NCBI GenBank assembly: GCA_030054035.1
Contig: JASGCS010000002.1
Location: 118,426-182,425 of the forward strand
Direction of reading: 5' to 3'
DNA: 64,000 nt
Origin: Candidatus Methylacidiphilales bacterium
Lineage (GTDB): Bacteria > Pseudomonadota > Gammaproteobacteria > JASGCS01
Part shown: positions 29,587 to 38,334 of the stretch, one piece after another
Layout of the letters: each line of letters starts with the position of its first letter
How positions within the stretch are numbered: position 1 is the stretch's first letter
Program-made: the position numbers and the translations under genes
Notes under the pieces: generated by a model
The model's database searches: none
Seen by the model: the letters and a program-made list of their open reading frames with translations, nothing else
What the model was told of the DNA's origin: nothing

Positions 29587-30518
29587 TAACTCACCTGAAT
29601 AATAATTTTACCCTTCGCTCTATTTGTCTCACAATAAAGATGCGCCTCTTCAAATTCTTCAAAATTAAATACGGTATCTATAACTGGTTTGATGTGTAAT
29701 GATTCAACTTTACTTACAATCTGTTGTAATATACTTGCCGAAGGTAAACTACTAATTGATTTATAAATAATATTGGGGTATTTTTTCTGGTAAGCTGAGT
29801 CTTGGGGTGGTTCTATAGAAATATACTTCCCTTTATCCTTAACAACTCTAGATGCTGTATCCAGATAAGCGCCGCCAATGGTGTCAATTACTAAATCAAC
29901 GTCTTTAATTGAAGTCGCTAAATCTTCTATATCATAAGCAATCGCCACGCTCGCGCCTAACTCTTTAATCATAGCCACATTGGCACTTGAGCAAACTCCA
30001 ATAGTCATATTGACTTTATAGCTGGCGATTTGCACTGCTAAACTTCCAACTCCACCTGACGCGCCTATGATTAATACCTTTTCATTGCCCTCTAATTGTC
30101 CGAGATCTATCAAACTCCGCCATGCTGCAATACCTGCAGTCGGCAATGAAGCGGCTTGAAGATGGTTAATATTTTTAGGTTTTTTTACGAGATGGTCTTG
30201 ATGTACTGCAACATACTCAGCGTAAGTTCCTGATTTCTCAATTGGATTTCTTCCAAAAACAAGATCCCCAACACGAAAATTTTCCACACTAGCACCAACA
30301 GAAACCACTTCTCCAGAAAAATCCAAACCAAGTATAAAAGGAAAACTTATTGATATTTGCTCTCTAAGAAAACCATTCCTAATTTTTAAATCGAATTGGT
30401 TAACTGAGGTAGCGTAAACTTTGACCAAAACTTCATTATCACTAATAGTTGGTATTACCACTTCTTTAATTTGCAAAACTTCATGGTTACCATAGCTATT
30501 TATAGCAATAGCCCTCAT
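29583..30518 (-). CDS. Zinc-independent MDR oxidoreductase (quinone-reductase-like)
   Basis: 311 residues. GroES-like N-terminal domain, then LPTAGIAAWRSL and the NAD(P)-binding VLIIGASGGVGSLAVQIASYK (about 145-165, AASGGVG-type). The Cys/His zinc ligands of classical alcohol dehydrogenases are absent. The family includes NADPH:quinone reductases and enone reductases; the substrate is unknown. TAGGAG lies 8 nt before the ATG. It is convergent with ispB. Confidence 0.88.
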   Translation of the reverse strand: MRAIAINSYGNHEVLQIKEVVIPTISDNEVLVKVYATSVNQFDLKIRNGFLREQISISFPFILGLDFSGEVVSVGASVENFRVGDLVFGRNPIEKSGTYAEYVAVHQDHLVKKPKNINHLQAASLPTAGIAAWRSLIDLGQLEGNEKVLIIGASGGVGSLAVQIASYKVNMTIGVCSSANVAMIKELGASVAIAYDIEDLATSIKDVDLVIDTIGGAYLDTASRVVKDKGKYISIEPPQDSAYQKKYPNIIYKSISSLPSASILQQIVSKVESLHIKPVIDTVFNFEEFEEAHLYCETNRAKGKIIIQVSY

Positions 30519-30628
30519 TTTTTGTCTCCTAAGTATTTGATTTAATTACATATTATTATAATTTAATTACATGTGTTTTTTAGGTGTAAATAGGCCGAGT
30601 TTCAGTATAATGTGCAAAAGTAACTATA

Positions 30629-30702
30629 CGGAGTGTGGCTCAGCCTGGTAGAGCGCTGCGTTCGGGACGCAGAAGTCGGAGGTTCAAATCCTCTCACTCC
30701 GA
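30629..30702 (+). tRNA. tRNA-Pro(CGG)
   Basis: Acceptor stem CGGAGTG/CACTCCG, D arm GCTC..GAGC, anticodon stem CTGCG/CGCAG with loop TTCGGGA (anticodon CGG), and T arm GGAGG TTCAAAT CCTCT fold well. The discriminator A at 30702 is followed by TCA, so CCA is not encoded and must be added enzymatically, unlike the other two tRNAs here. Confidence 0.96.
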
Positions 30703-30756
30703 TCAAAGATACTCTAACAATCTTGCGACAAGTTTGTGGTATTATAATATATAAAT

Positions 30757-31257
30757 ATGGATCAGGGCAAAATAAACAGCATTCTTAACTCATTCAGGGA
30801 TGGTTTTAACTCAGAAGAAAGCGGCGTGCCTTATGACCCCAACTTAACTAAATCACTTCAAAGCGATCATGAATTGCTTTCAGCTTCACTTAAAGATATT
30901 GAAAAAGCAATTGAATCATTGAATTTTCAGAAAATTGAGTATGTCATCAAGAATCAATTTAAGCCAGTCCTCGTCAAGCACTTAATCACAGAAAGTGTAA
31001 AGCTCTACACCTATCTATCACTCCATATAAAACCCTCTAGTGAGGAATATCCTTATATCACTAAAGTAAGAAAGAAAATGTACGATATTGGGCATTTAAC
31101 CTTCAGATTTACGACGAGATTTTCTGATAGTAAGTTAATTGAACAAGAATGGGATGAGTTCTTAAAACAATTTGAAGAAGTTAGTTCAATTCTTTCAATT
31201 AGAATTGATGAAGAAGAACACACACTATATAGTTTATACGAGAAGTATAAAAACTAA
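30757..31257 (+). CDS. Hemerythrin-like (HHE domain) protein
   Basis: 166 residues, all-helical. The likely metal ligands are spaced as in HHE cation-binding domains: His in LQSDHELLSA, His and Glu in VLVKHLITESVKLYTYL, and Glu-Glu-His in RIDEEEHTLYSLYE. Such proteins bind di-iron or sense oxygen/nitric oxide; the similarity is motif-level only. A perfect TATAAT (30743-30748) puts the transcript start about 2 nt before the ATG. purC follows after 20 bp. Confidence 0.7.
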   Translation: MDQGKINSILNSFRDGFNSEESGVPYDPNLTKSLQSDHELLSASLKDIEKAIESLNFQKIEYVIKNQFKPVLVKHLITESVKLYTYLSLHIKPSSEEYPYITKVRKKMYDIGHLTFRFTTRFSDSKLIEQEWDEFLKQFEEVSSILSIRIDEEEHTLYSLYEKYKN

Positions 31258-31277
31258 CCACTTTCTGATAGGTCCTG

Positions 31278-32168
31278 TTGGTAACTAATTCTAACCAAAC
31301 AATTTCTTTTCCTCTCATTTCTAAAGGCAAAGTTAGAGACCTCTATGAGATAAGTTCTGACTCTCTGCTTATCGTAGCAAGCGACCGATTTTCAGCCTTC
31401 GATCATATTTTTAGCCAGCCATTTATACATAGTAATAAAACGCTTTATAAGGGTAAGATAATCACCGCATTTAGCAAAGAGTGGTTTACTCGATTACCAT
31501 CCAAAATCAAACACCATTTTCTGAGCACAGATTTGAATTCCAAACTACCTGATACTCTCGCTTTAGAACATTCTGGACGCGGGATGATAGTTTCCAAACT
31601 CTATCCCATTCCAATTGAAGCAGTAGTTCGATCACACTTAGTTGGTACAGCATGGACAGAATATCAAAGTAGTAACTCCATTTGTAATATCTCCCTACCC
31701 AATGGCTTAAATAAATACGACGCGTTACCATACCCAATTTATACCCCAGCGTTTAAAGCACCAGTAGGTGAAAAAGATTATAACCTTAGCTATCAGCAAA
31801 CCGAAGTGATAATTGGAACTAGGAACGCCCAAGAAATTAAAGAGTTTAGTATCACAGTTTTTAATTTTTTACAGAATTACTGTGCTGAAAAAGGCGTGAT
31901 TTTACTGGATTCAAAATTTGAATTTGGTTTAAGTCTAAATAACGAGCTACTACTCATGGATGAGCTCTGCACTCCAGATTCATCGAGATTTTTATTAACT
32001 TCTGATTTTAATAAAAAAGTCATTCAGCATTATGATAAACAATATGTCAGAGAATATTTACTTTCAGAGCAATGGACAAAACAATCCAACAATTTTCAAT
32101 TTCCATCTGCAATAATTGATGAATTATTGCAACGCTATCAGCAACTTTTTGAAAAACTGTTTTCATAG
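31278..32168 (+). CDS. purC: SAICAR synthase (phosphoribosylaminoimidazole-succinocarboxamide synthase)
   Basis: 296 residues. ISKGKVRDLYEI, LLIVASDRFSAFDHIF, PIPIEAVVRSHLVGTAW and LMDELCTPDSSRF are the PurC signatures; the length fits the longer form. It joins CAIR and aspartate in purine synthesis. The start is TTG with AGG 5-6 nt upstream; no ATG is available before the conserved start. A strong hairpin terminator follows at 32178-32210. Confidence 0.94.
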   Translation: MVTNSNQTISFPLISKGKVRDLYEISSDSLLIVASDRFSAFDHIFSQPFIHSNKTLYKGKIITAFSKEWFTRLPSKIKHHFLSTDLNSKLPDTLALEHSGRGMIVSKLYPIPIEAVVRSHLVGTAWTEYQSSNSICNISLPNGLNKYDALPYPIYTPAFKAPVGEKDYNLSYQQTEVIIGTRNAQEIKEFSITVFNFLQNYCAEKGVILLDSKFEFGLSLNNELLLMDELCTPDSSRFLLTSDFNKKVIQHYDKQYVREYLLSEQWTKQSNNFQFPSAIIDELLQRYQQLFEKLFS

Positions 32169-32177
32169 CCATATATA

Positions 32178-32210
32178 AAAAAACAGGGACATAGTATGTC
32201 CCTGTTTTAC
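32178..32210. terminator. Bidirectional intrinsic terminator
   Basis: A 12-bp perfect stem, AAAACAGGGACA (32180-32191) with TGTCCCTGTTTT (32197-32208), and a 5-nt loop TAGTA. A-rich sequence precedes and U-rich sequence lies in the stem base, so it can end purC on the plus strand and the Lys-rich peptide gene on the minus strand. Confidence 0.85.
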
Positions 32211-32231
32211 TACTACAAAGTTTTTTCTAAT

Positions 32232-32303
32232 TTACTTCTTTTTCTTTGCAGTAGTTTTTTTCTTAGCAGTTTTCTTAACAGCTTTCTTTTTAGCAGTTGC
32301 CAT
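32232..32303 (-). CDS. Tiny Lys/Ala-rich basic peptide (histone-H1-like)
   Basis: A 24-codon frame on the minus strand encodes 23 residues: MATAKKKAVKKTA, then KKKTTA, ending in four Lys; 12 of 23 residues are Lys. An AAAGG ribosome site lies about 7 nt before the ATG, an in-frame TGA lies just upstream, and a hairpin terminator lies downstream. A spurious 60-residue frame runs antisense to it (32196-32378). The composition resembles the C-terminal tails of bacterial histone-H1-like proteins and AlgP, which bind DNA non-specifically. A nucleoid or polyanion-binding role is inference. The rest of the 318-bp gap 32169-32486 is AT-rich with no other gene seen. Confidence 0.65.
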   Translation of the reverse strand: MATAKKKAVKKTAKKKTTAKKKK

Positions 32304-32486
32304 TTTTTTACCTTTATTGGTGCTTCATGCAGTAAACCGACTTCATGTCTTAAGTATTTAATATACACTATAGACTAGCTAACTTTCAAATTAAAAAATA
32401 AAAAATAACTTTAATGGAAAATATTTTTTAACAATATGTGCATTACTCTTATTTACCATAGTAAAATGTTAAACCCAGTTTAGAAC

Positions 32487-32562
32487 GGCCGGGTAGCTCA
32501 GTCGGTAGAGCAGTGGACTGAAAATCCTCGTGTCGGCGGTTCAATTCCGTCCCCGGCCACCA
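32487..32562 (+). tRNA. tRNA-Phe(GAA)
   Basis: Acceptor stem GGCCGGG/CCCGGCC, D arm GCTC..GAGC, anticodon stem GTGGA/TCCTC with loop CTGAAAA (anticodon GAA), and T arm GGCGG TTCAATT CCGTC fold. Discriminator A (32559) is followed by encoded CCA (32560-32562). Confidence 0.97.
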
Positions 32563-32572
32563 TCTAAAAATA

Positions 32573-34147
32573 TTAATTATTTTTTTGGTACATTTCAATC
32601 TTATTTGCGATTGAATCAAAATTATTATTTTTAAGTATTGCAATTGCATTTGTATAATAATTATTTTCTTTTTCTTTTTGATTCTGTATTTTAGATAATT
32701 GAGCGCGAGCAAACAAAACTATAGCTTCACCAAAAGTATTTTTGGAAGACTTAAATAAGTCTTGCGCATCCTGTAATAAATTACTTGCATTTTTTTGCGG
32801 ATCGCCGATACTGATATATGATTGAGCTATTCCAACTTTAGCAAAAGCAATTCCTAACGCATAGCCCAATTCAGAAAAAACTTTTAATGCTTTTTGATAT
32901 TTTTCTATTGCCATAGTTGGTCTTTTACTCAGGCGTAAATATTCTGCAACTCCATATGAATACAGTGCACCAATGAAATTATTTTTATTAGGGTCCACCT
33001 TGACATCAAGGAATTTACCCCACTGAATTTCTATGTTACCAATATTTCCATTTTGAACTTGCATATTTGCTAAATTTAACTGCGTCATAGCTAAATACAT
33101 CTGATATTGTTTACCTTTAAAAACTGGAATAGCCGAATAAAAATTGTTGTAGCTACTTTCTGGACTGCCTTGTATTCCTTGGAGACTTGACAACTGAATT
33201 TTTACAATCTGAGCGAGGGCAGGTTCATTTACAATTGAATCTAGCAGTGTTATAGCTGTTTGATAGTTACTCGCACTCTCAACTGGATTGCTGACCGCCA
33301 TAAAATAGTTCCCCATTCCTTGATAGTAGCTTGCAGTTAGCAGGCAGGTCTTCCGTAAAGATTCTAATTGAATTTTATCTTCAAGTTGAACGATCTGTTT
33401 TCTTTGCACAAAATCTTTTTGGGCATAGAATTGTTTTTTATAAAGTTCACAGGTATCTTTTGCGTTTTCCGGTAAAAGTAACTCTGCTTTTTTTAATGTT
33501 TCAATTGCAGCGTCTGGCGCACCTTGCAATATTTTTAAGTTAGCAATTTTAATAGTGCTAGTAATTTGTAATATTGGGTCTTTAATTTCTTCGGCAATTT
33601 TAGCTTTGAGAGTATACTGGTAAATTAGATCTTTAATAGCCGGTGTTTTTCCGTTCTGGGTAAAATAAATTAAATCATCTGGAAGGTTGTTAAAGATGAC
33701 TAACGGTAGGCTATTTTTTGGATATTCCGCATCTTTGGTTAACTGGGCTAGCTCATTTCTAATGTTAACATCACTATCAGAGCTATTTTCTATTGACTGG
33801 GAAAGCTCTTGATTTGCTTGGTTGAGATCAGTTTTTGGGGTGTCTGGGGTATATAACGAGGTATAGTCAGAAATACAAAATGGCGCAGATGAATTTGCAT
33901 TCTCAGCCACAATATTAGCTTGTAAGCCGGTATTATTATTTTTCAAGTCCGTTTGTTGCTGTGTCGCACTTAATTCAGACGGTGGAAGCCCAGTATTTAT
34001 AAATACCCCCCCGATCAAAAACATTAAGATAATGATATTAATTAAAAAAGAAGCAAGCACAACTAAACTTGTTTTTTTACCCAATCGGCAATATAAAAAG
34101 ATAAAATACTCTTTTATCTTCCTTTTTTTTATGAAATTTAGAAACAT
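32573..34147 (-). CDS. Membrane-anchored TPR-repeat protein
   Basis: 524 residues. A basic N-terminus leads into one membrane helix (about 27-50, LVVLASFLINIIILMFLIGG). A Ser/Asn/Gln-rich linker (60-130) and helical TPR-like repeats (about 185-510) follow, with units such as SASNYQTAITLLDSIV and AIEKYQKALKVFSELG. It probably scaffolds proteins in the periplasm. The ATG at 34147 overlaps the divergent TyrA-like start by 17 bp; a TTG at about 34084 (before GKKTSLVV) would remove the overlap but leave a weak ribosome site. Confidence 0.75.
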   Translation of the reverse strand: MFLNFIKKRKIKEYFIFLYCRLGKKTSLVVLASFLINIIILMFLIGGVFINTGLPPSELSATQQQTDLKNNNTGLQANIVAENANSSAPFCISDYTSLYTPDTPKTDLNQANQELSQSIENSSDSDVNIRNELAQLTKDAEYPKNSLPLVIFNNLPDDLIYFTQNGKTPAIKDLIYQYTLKAKIAEEIKDPILQITSTIKIANLKILQGAPDAAIETLKKAELLLPENAKDTCELYKKQFYAQKDFVQRKQIVQLEDKIQLESLRKTCLLTASYYQGMGNYFMAVSNPVESASNYQTAITLLDSIVNEPALAQIVKIQLSSLQGIQGSPESSYNNFYSAIPVFKGKQYQMYLAMTQLNLANMQVQNGNIGNIEIQWGKFLDVKVDPNKNNFIGALYSYGVAEYLRLSKRPTMAIEKYQKALKVFSELGYALGIAFAKVGIAQSYISIGDPQKNASNLLQDAQDLFKSSKNTFGEAIVLFARAQLSKIQNQKEKENNYYTNAIAILKNNNFDSIANKIEMYQKNN

Positions 34148-35027
34148 TATTATATGTGGAGGCGCAACTGGTATAGGCTACTGGTTTGGAAATTTTTTGC
34201 GTAAACAACTTCTAGCGAGTCAGTCCGAGCTATTCCTATATGATCTAGACCGCAGTATTGAATTAAATAAAAGTTCATTGGCATCTGTTTTTAATGATAA
34301 TGTATTGTCTCCTTCACATTTTACTATAACAATAGAGCCGACTGACCTGTTAGTTATTGCTGTTCCTGTCAATCAGGTTGAAGAACTCTGTAAAACCTTG
34401 CTTAATATTCATGGTAGTACCGAAAAAGCACTGCCATGTCATGTGGTAAATCTTTGCTCAGTTCAGCGCGTTTCCAAACAATCGATTTTAGCTTTACTTC
34501 AACCATTAACTTATCTTGGCATACATTTACTTTTCGGCCCTGAAATCAACACCTATCAAAATAACACTATAGTCTTAGTCAATGATGAAGACACCCCCCA
34601 CCATGCTCAATCTTGGAGTGACAATTTTAAACAGCAAGGATTTACCATAATTCAAACTAATGCTGACGATCATGATCGCACTATGCACCATGTACAAGTT
34701 GCAATACATTTTTTATATTTTGGTTTGGCGGAATATCTTAAGGATCAAAAGGTGTCTATACAATGGATCACGCCTTTTCTTACACCCATAGCTCGTGCGT
34801 ATTTGAGCAGTGTTGCACACACGCTCCTGCAAACTAAACAGACCTATGCAAACATACAAGCTCAACAAGGCGCACAGCAAACTAGAGAGCAGGTATTAGC
34901 TTCACTACATACTTGCGCGCAAGCCATCTCACAACCAACTGATGCCATGGTTACTTATCTAGAGCAGTTAAGCGATTATTTTCCGAGAGAAGACTTATTA
35001 AAATTACAAAAATTATTTAAGCAATAG
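34131..35027 (+). CDS. Prephenate dehydrogenase-like protein (TyrA family)
   Basis: 298 residues from the ATG at 34131; the frame is open further up to 34032, but that extension lies inside the divergent TPR gene. The N-terminus MKFRNIIICGGATGIGYWFG is a dinucleotide-binding fold, followed by LLVIAVPVNQVEEL, VVNLCSVQ and the TyrA-like stretch DDHDRTMHHVQVAIHFLYFGLAEYL (quoted in parts, about 180-204). The usual GxGxxG is altered to GGATGIG and the serine of the D-SVK motif is followed by VQ. It may make tyrosine precursors, but the divergent motif leaves substrate doubtful. It is convergent with the gmhB-plsC fusion. Confidence 0.75.
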   Translation: MKFRNIIICGGATGIGYWFGNFLRKQLLASQSELFLYDLDRSIELNKSSLASVFNDNVLSPSHFTITIEPTDLLVIAVPVNQVEELCKTLLNIHGSTEKALPCHVVNLCSVQRVSKQSILALLQPLTYLGIHLLFGPEINTYQNNTIVLVNDEDTPHHAQSWSDNFKQQGFTIIQTNADDHDRTMHHVQVAIHFLYFGLAEYLKDQKVSIQWITPFLTPIARAYLSSVAHTLLQTKQTYANIQAQQGAQQTREQVLASLHTCAQAISQPTDAMVTYLEQLSDYFPREDLLKLQKLFKQ

Positions 35028-36353
35028 TCTTTTGCTTTCTTGCTCAATCCAACTAGTACTAATTTTGTATAAATCACCACTTTCACAATCTATCGTTGGT
35101 CCAAAAGAAATAGTAATAGTGCCGGGATATTTCTGCCACCAATGTTCCCCCCAATATTTACCTGCGTTATGTGCAATAAGTAAGATAGGGACTTGCAAAA
35201 CTTGCGCGACATGTACCCCTCCTCTTTGATAATTTTTATTTTGATTGATTGGAGTTCTGGTTCCTTGTGGAAAAATCAAAATGCATCTTCCTTGTCTTTT
35301 GCATATTTCACCTTGTGCAACTAACTGTTCTAACGCATTAATTTTTTTATGTCGATCAATAGCGATGGGGCGAATTGACCAAAGCCCCATGCCAAAAAAA
35401 GGAACATATAATAATTGTTTTTTTACAATAAACGCTGTAGGCGGAAGAATAGAAATCAGCGCAACGGTTTCCCAGGCAGATTGGTGATTTGAAAATATCA
35501 ATACAGGTCTTTTTGGAATTGCACTCTTGTGGAGAATTCTATAATCAATACCACAAATATATTTTGCTAGCCAGACAGAACATGCGCCCCATGCGCTTGC
35601 AATTTGGTATCGCTTGGTAAGTGAAACACCGATTAGAGTAAATAATATTAATAAACTTGAATACGGAATTGTACTAATTGCCCAACAAATCTGAAATAAA
35701 ATTGCTCGCAAGAATTGAAAAAAAGTTACCGGTAGCTGTTTAATGTTCGCATCAAGAACAGCAATAGGGTGATTAGTATGGATATAGTTGCAAACTTCTA
35801 AAGCATGATCAAAGACAAGCGGGAGCCCTCCCCATTCTTGCTTCCATTGACTTTCTTCTTTTCTGCCATTACCAGTTCTTACTAAAGCCACATGCAACCC
35901 AGCAGCTCTCCCAGCGAGAATGTCGCGAGAGGAATCTCCAATCATCCAACTACATGAAGCGTCTCCATTAAACTCTTCTAATGCAAGTGATAGCATTCCT
36001 GGTTTAGGTTTTCTACAATCACATTTTTCCGTAGGGTGATGAGGGCAAAAGTAGAAATGACTCACAAAGCCACCTTTTGCTTGTACCGCACATTGAATTT
36101 TTTTAAACATTTTATTTAAATCAAGTTCACTAAAATACCCCCTAGCAATTCCTGATTGATTAGTGGCTACCACCACCACATATCCACTCATAGATAGACT
36201 TGCCATTGCTTCTACTGCTTCTTCAATTAAAACCATTTGATCTACAGAGCGAATGTAATCAGGACTATCTTGATTGATCACTCCATCGCGATCAAAGATA
36301 ATTATTGACTGGCCTTTTGAGTTAGAGTTTGTCAAGATGTACCTCTCGCTCAA
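35013..36353 (-). CDS. GmhB-PlsC fusion: HAD heptose-bisphosphate phosphatase joined to acylglycerophosphate acyltransferase
   Basis: 446 residues. Residues 16-190 form a GmhB-like HAD domain: IIFDRDGVIN with Asp21 and Asp23, VVVATNQSGIARG, a zinc loop CPHHPTEKCDC, and GDSSRDILAGRAAG. Residues about 205-446 form a PlsC-like domain: membrane helices near 210-250, SNHQSAWETV (HX4E form), and FPQGTRTP. GmhB serves LPS heptose synthesis; PlsC makes phosphatidic acid. In related bacteria these are separate neighbours in glyQ-glyS-gmhB-plsC order, and the same order is kept here. The start overlaps glyS by 32 bp. The stop overlaps the convergent TyrA-like gene. Confidence 0.88.
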   Translation of the reverse strand: MSERYILTNSNSKGQSIIIFDRDGVINQDSPDYIRSVDQMVLIEEAVEAMASLSMSGYVVVVATNQSGIARGYFSELDLNKMFKKIQCAVQAKGGFVSHFYFCPHHPTEKCDCRKPKPGMLSLALEEFNGDASCSWMIGDSSRDILAGRAAGLHVALVRTGNGRKEESQWKQEWGGLPLVFDHALEVCNYIHTNHPIAVLDANIKQLPVTFFQFLRAILFQICWAISTIPYSSLLILFTLIGVSLTKRYQIASAWGACSVWLAKYICGIDYRILHKSAIPKRPVLIFSNHQSAWETVALISILPPTAFIVKKQLLYVPFFGMGLWSIRPIAIDRHKKINALEQLVAQGEICKRQGRCILIFPQGTRTPINQNKNYQRGGVHVAQVLQVPILLIAHNAGKYWGEHWWQKYPGTITISFGPTIDCESGDLYKISTSWIEQESKRLLLK

Positions 36354-38334
36354 TCAACCATCGTAAGGAAGCAAGGAGAGTAAGTCTGGCCTGTTGTTTT
36401 TCACCCCCGCACATGACAAAGACTTTTTCAAAATAGGACGCGAGGAGAGGCTCACATAAGTTCGCCATACGATGTAAATGTTTGATATATGATTCTTCAC
36501 CTTTCATTAGCGTTAGAAATAACTCATAAAGACTCATGTCATGCTCATCATTAGTGAGCATTGTTTCAAACATTTGTAGAGTTGCCACAACTGATTCTGG
36601 CGGAGTGGTAATTGGAATTTCATTTTGCTTAGTAATATTGCGTAATCGTTTATGTGAGCTCTTTAGTGATTCAAGCTGTGGAAAGCCAATAAACACGCTG
36701 GTAAGCGAAGTCGCTAATTGGACGATAGAGAAGTAACTTAACCCAAGCTGCGTAGAAAATACTTTATGCTCTGGTAAAGCTACAAGGGAAACCTTGTTAT
36801 TTCTTTTTAGATATTGATTGTGTTTATCCACTATAAAACGATACAGGGACATGCCTTGCTCATTACCTAAATGTTTTTGCAATAACCCCAACAATGAAAT
36901 AGTATGAAGCAATGAATGTTGGTGCCCTTCAGAAAGTAGTTTCACGATTCCAATCGCTAATCTTCTAGTTCCATAGGGATCTGCTTCTGAAGTGGCAAGT
37001 TGATTTTGACCAGCTAGGTATGTTAATTCATCATATTTATCAATAAAAGATAAATAACAACTAGTTGCATGTTCAGGTAAAGTGTCAGTATCACTAAGGG
37101 GTTTATAACTCTGCTTAAATTCGGGCCGATTAAAAAGGTAACTACTTATCACACCTTGTAAATGAGGAAACTCACCAACTGTAGCACTGGCTAAGTCAGC
37201 CTTAACAAGCGCGATGTCAAGCTCAGTCACTGCAGTCAAAAATGACGGGGGTAAAAATGGGAAAAGAGCGACCATGCGCTTAACTTTACTATTTTCCTTG
37301 CTTTGACCAATTAATCGCTCTATATTTTTTTTATCTTTGGATAAAAAAAACTCAGCGTCAGATAGCCTTGGTCTGACCACCCGTTCATTACCAAGAACTA
37401 TAACGCGACAATCTTTCTGGCCAAAATTTCCATTCAAAACGATACAGAACTTATTGCTGTTTGGAATTGGGATATAGCGTTGATGGGCTTGAAGTACTTC
37501 GGTGCGCAATTCTTCTGGCAAACTCAGATATTTTTTATCAAATTCACCAACTACTACTTTTGGAAATTCTACCATTGAAACAATTTCATCTAATAAGCGC
37601 TGCGGCGCGGTGGTTTTATGTTTAGTTAATGCATTGATAATAACTCGTAAACGATCACTGCTGCTCAAAACTACTTGCCTCTTCTTTAAGCCTTGGAGGT
37701 ACGATGCAATGGTAGTTACAGTAAAAGAAGCTGGAGACTGGAAATGATGGCCAAAACTTTTATTGCTACTGATCACTCCAAAAAAAGAAAAGCGCTGGGG
37801 TTTCTTTTCAAATATAAACATCGCTGAACGAACTGGGCGTATAAATTCTTTCTCACCAGTGCTGCCAACTGGCGTGTACTCACCCCAACGCATCGTTCTT
37901 GGAAAAGACAACGCAGTAAGAGAATGCAATAAACCTTCGGCTAATAATTTTGTAGTGTTCATGGGTTTGTTGTACTTCACTGCCACCAACCTCCCATGCT
38001 TTGCTTTTAAAGATGTAACTGCAACCCCATGTTTTTTAGCAAAACCCATACAGGCAGGCAATAAGTAATGCTCTTCTAAGGCTAGTCCTTCTTGTAATTG
38101 AGGTCCAATTATTTCTTCAGTATGGGCAGGAAACATCACTGGTACTTTTTTAGCTAACAAGACAAATCTTCTCGCGCCAATGTGGATTTCAATATTTTCT
38201 AGAGCGATGCCTCTGGTCTTCATTGCTATATAAATATGGCTACGCCATTGTTCTGTTAATTCTTTCAGAATAAGAGGGGGTAATTCTTCGCAACCCAGCT
38301 CAAATATTAGTTCACTTGTTTTCATGTATGACAT
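36322..38334 (-). CDS. glyS: Glycyl-tRNA synthetase beta subunit
   Basis: 670 residues, slightly short of the usual 690. The N-terminal LIFELGCEELPPLIL, MRWGE, FIRPVRSAMFIF and DKYDELTYLAGQ are GlyS signatures. It provides tRNA recognition for the alpha2beta2 enzyme. The ATG at 38334 directly follows the glyQ stop; a second Met at residue 4 (38325) is equally near the conserved start. The C-terminus overlaps the gmhB-plsC fusion. Confidence 0.94.
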   Translation of the reverse strand: MSYMKTSELIFELGCEELPPLILKELTEQWRSHIYIAMKTRGIALENIEIHIGARRFVLLAKKVPVMFPAHTEEIIGPQLQEGLALEEHYLLPACMGFAKKHGVAVTSLKAKHGRLVAVKYNKPMNTTKLLAEGLLHSLTALSFPRTMRWGEYTPVGSTGEKEFIRPVRSAMFIFEKKPQRFSFFGVISSNKSFGHHFQSPASFTVTTIASYLQGLKKRQVVLSSSDRLRVIINALTKHKTTAPQRLLDEIVSMVEFPKVVVGEFDKKYLSLPEELRTEVLQAHQRYIPIPNSNKFCIVLNGNFGQKDCRVIVLGNERVVRPRLSDAEFFLSKDKKNIERLIGQSKENSKVKRMVALFPFLPPSFLTAVTELDIALVKADLASATVGEFPHLQGVISSYLFNRPEFKQSYKPLSDTDTLPEHATSCYLSFIDKYDELTYLAGQNQLATSEADPYGTRRLAIGIVKLLSEGHQHSLLHTISLLGLLQKHLGNEQGMSLYRFIVDKHNQYLKRNNKVSLVALPEHKVFSTQLGLSYFSIVQLATSLTSVFIGFPQLESLKSSHKRLRNITKQNEIPITTPPESVVATLQMFETMLTNDEHDMSLYELFLTLMKGEESYIKHLHRMANLCEPLLASYFEKVFVMCGGEKQQARLTLLASLRWLIEREVHLDKL

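Noticed and set aside
32196..32378. 60-residue Ser/Phe-rich open frame
   Set aside because: It is the antisense shadow of the Lys-rich peptide gene and the terminator; no ribosome site.
32449..32712. Open frame across tRNA-Phe encoding RRHEDFQSTALPTELPG
   Set aside because: This is the well-known spurious protein made by translating the antisense of a tRNA-Phe gene; the tRNA itself is intact.
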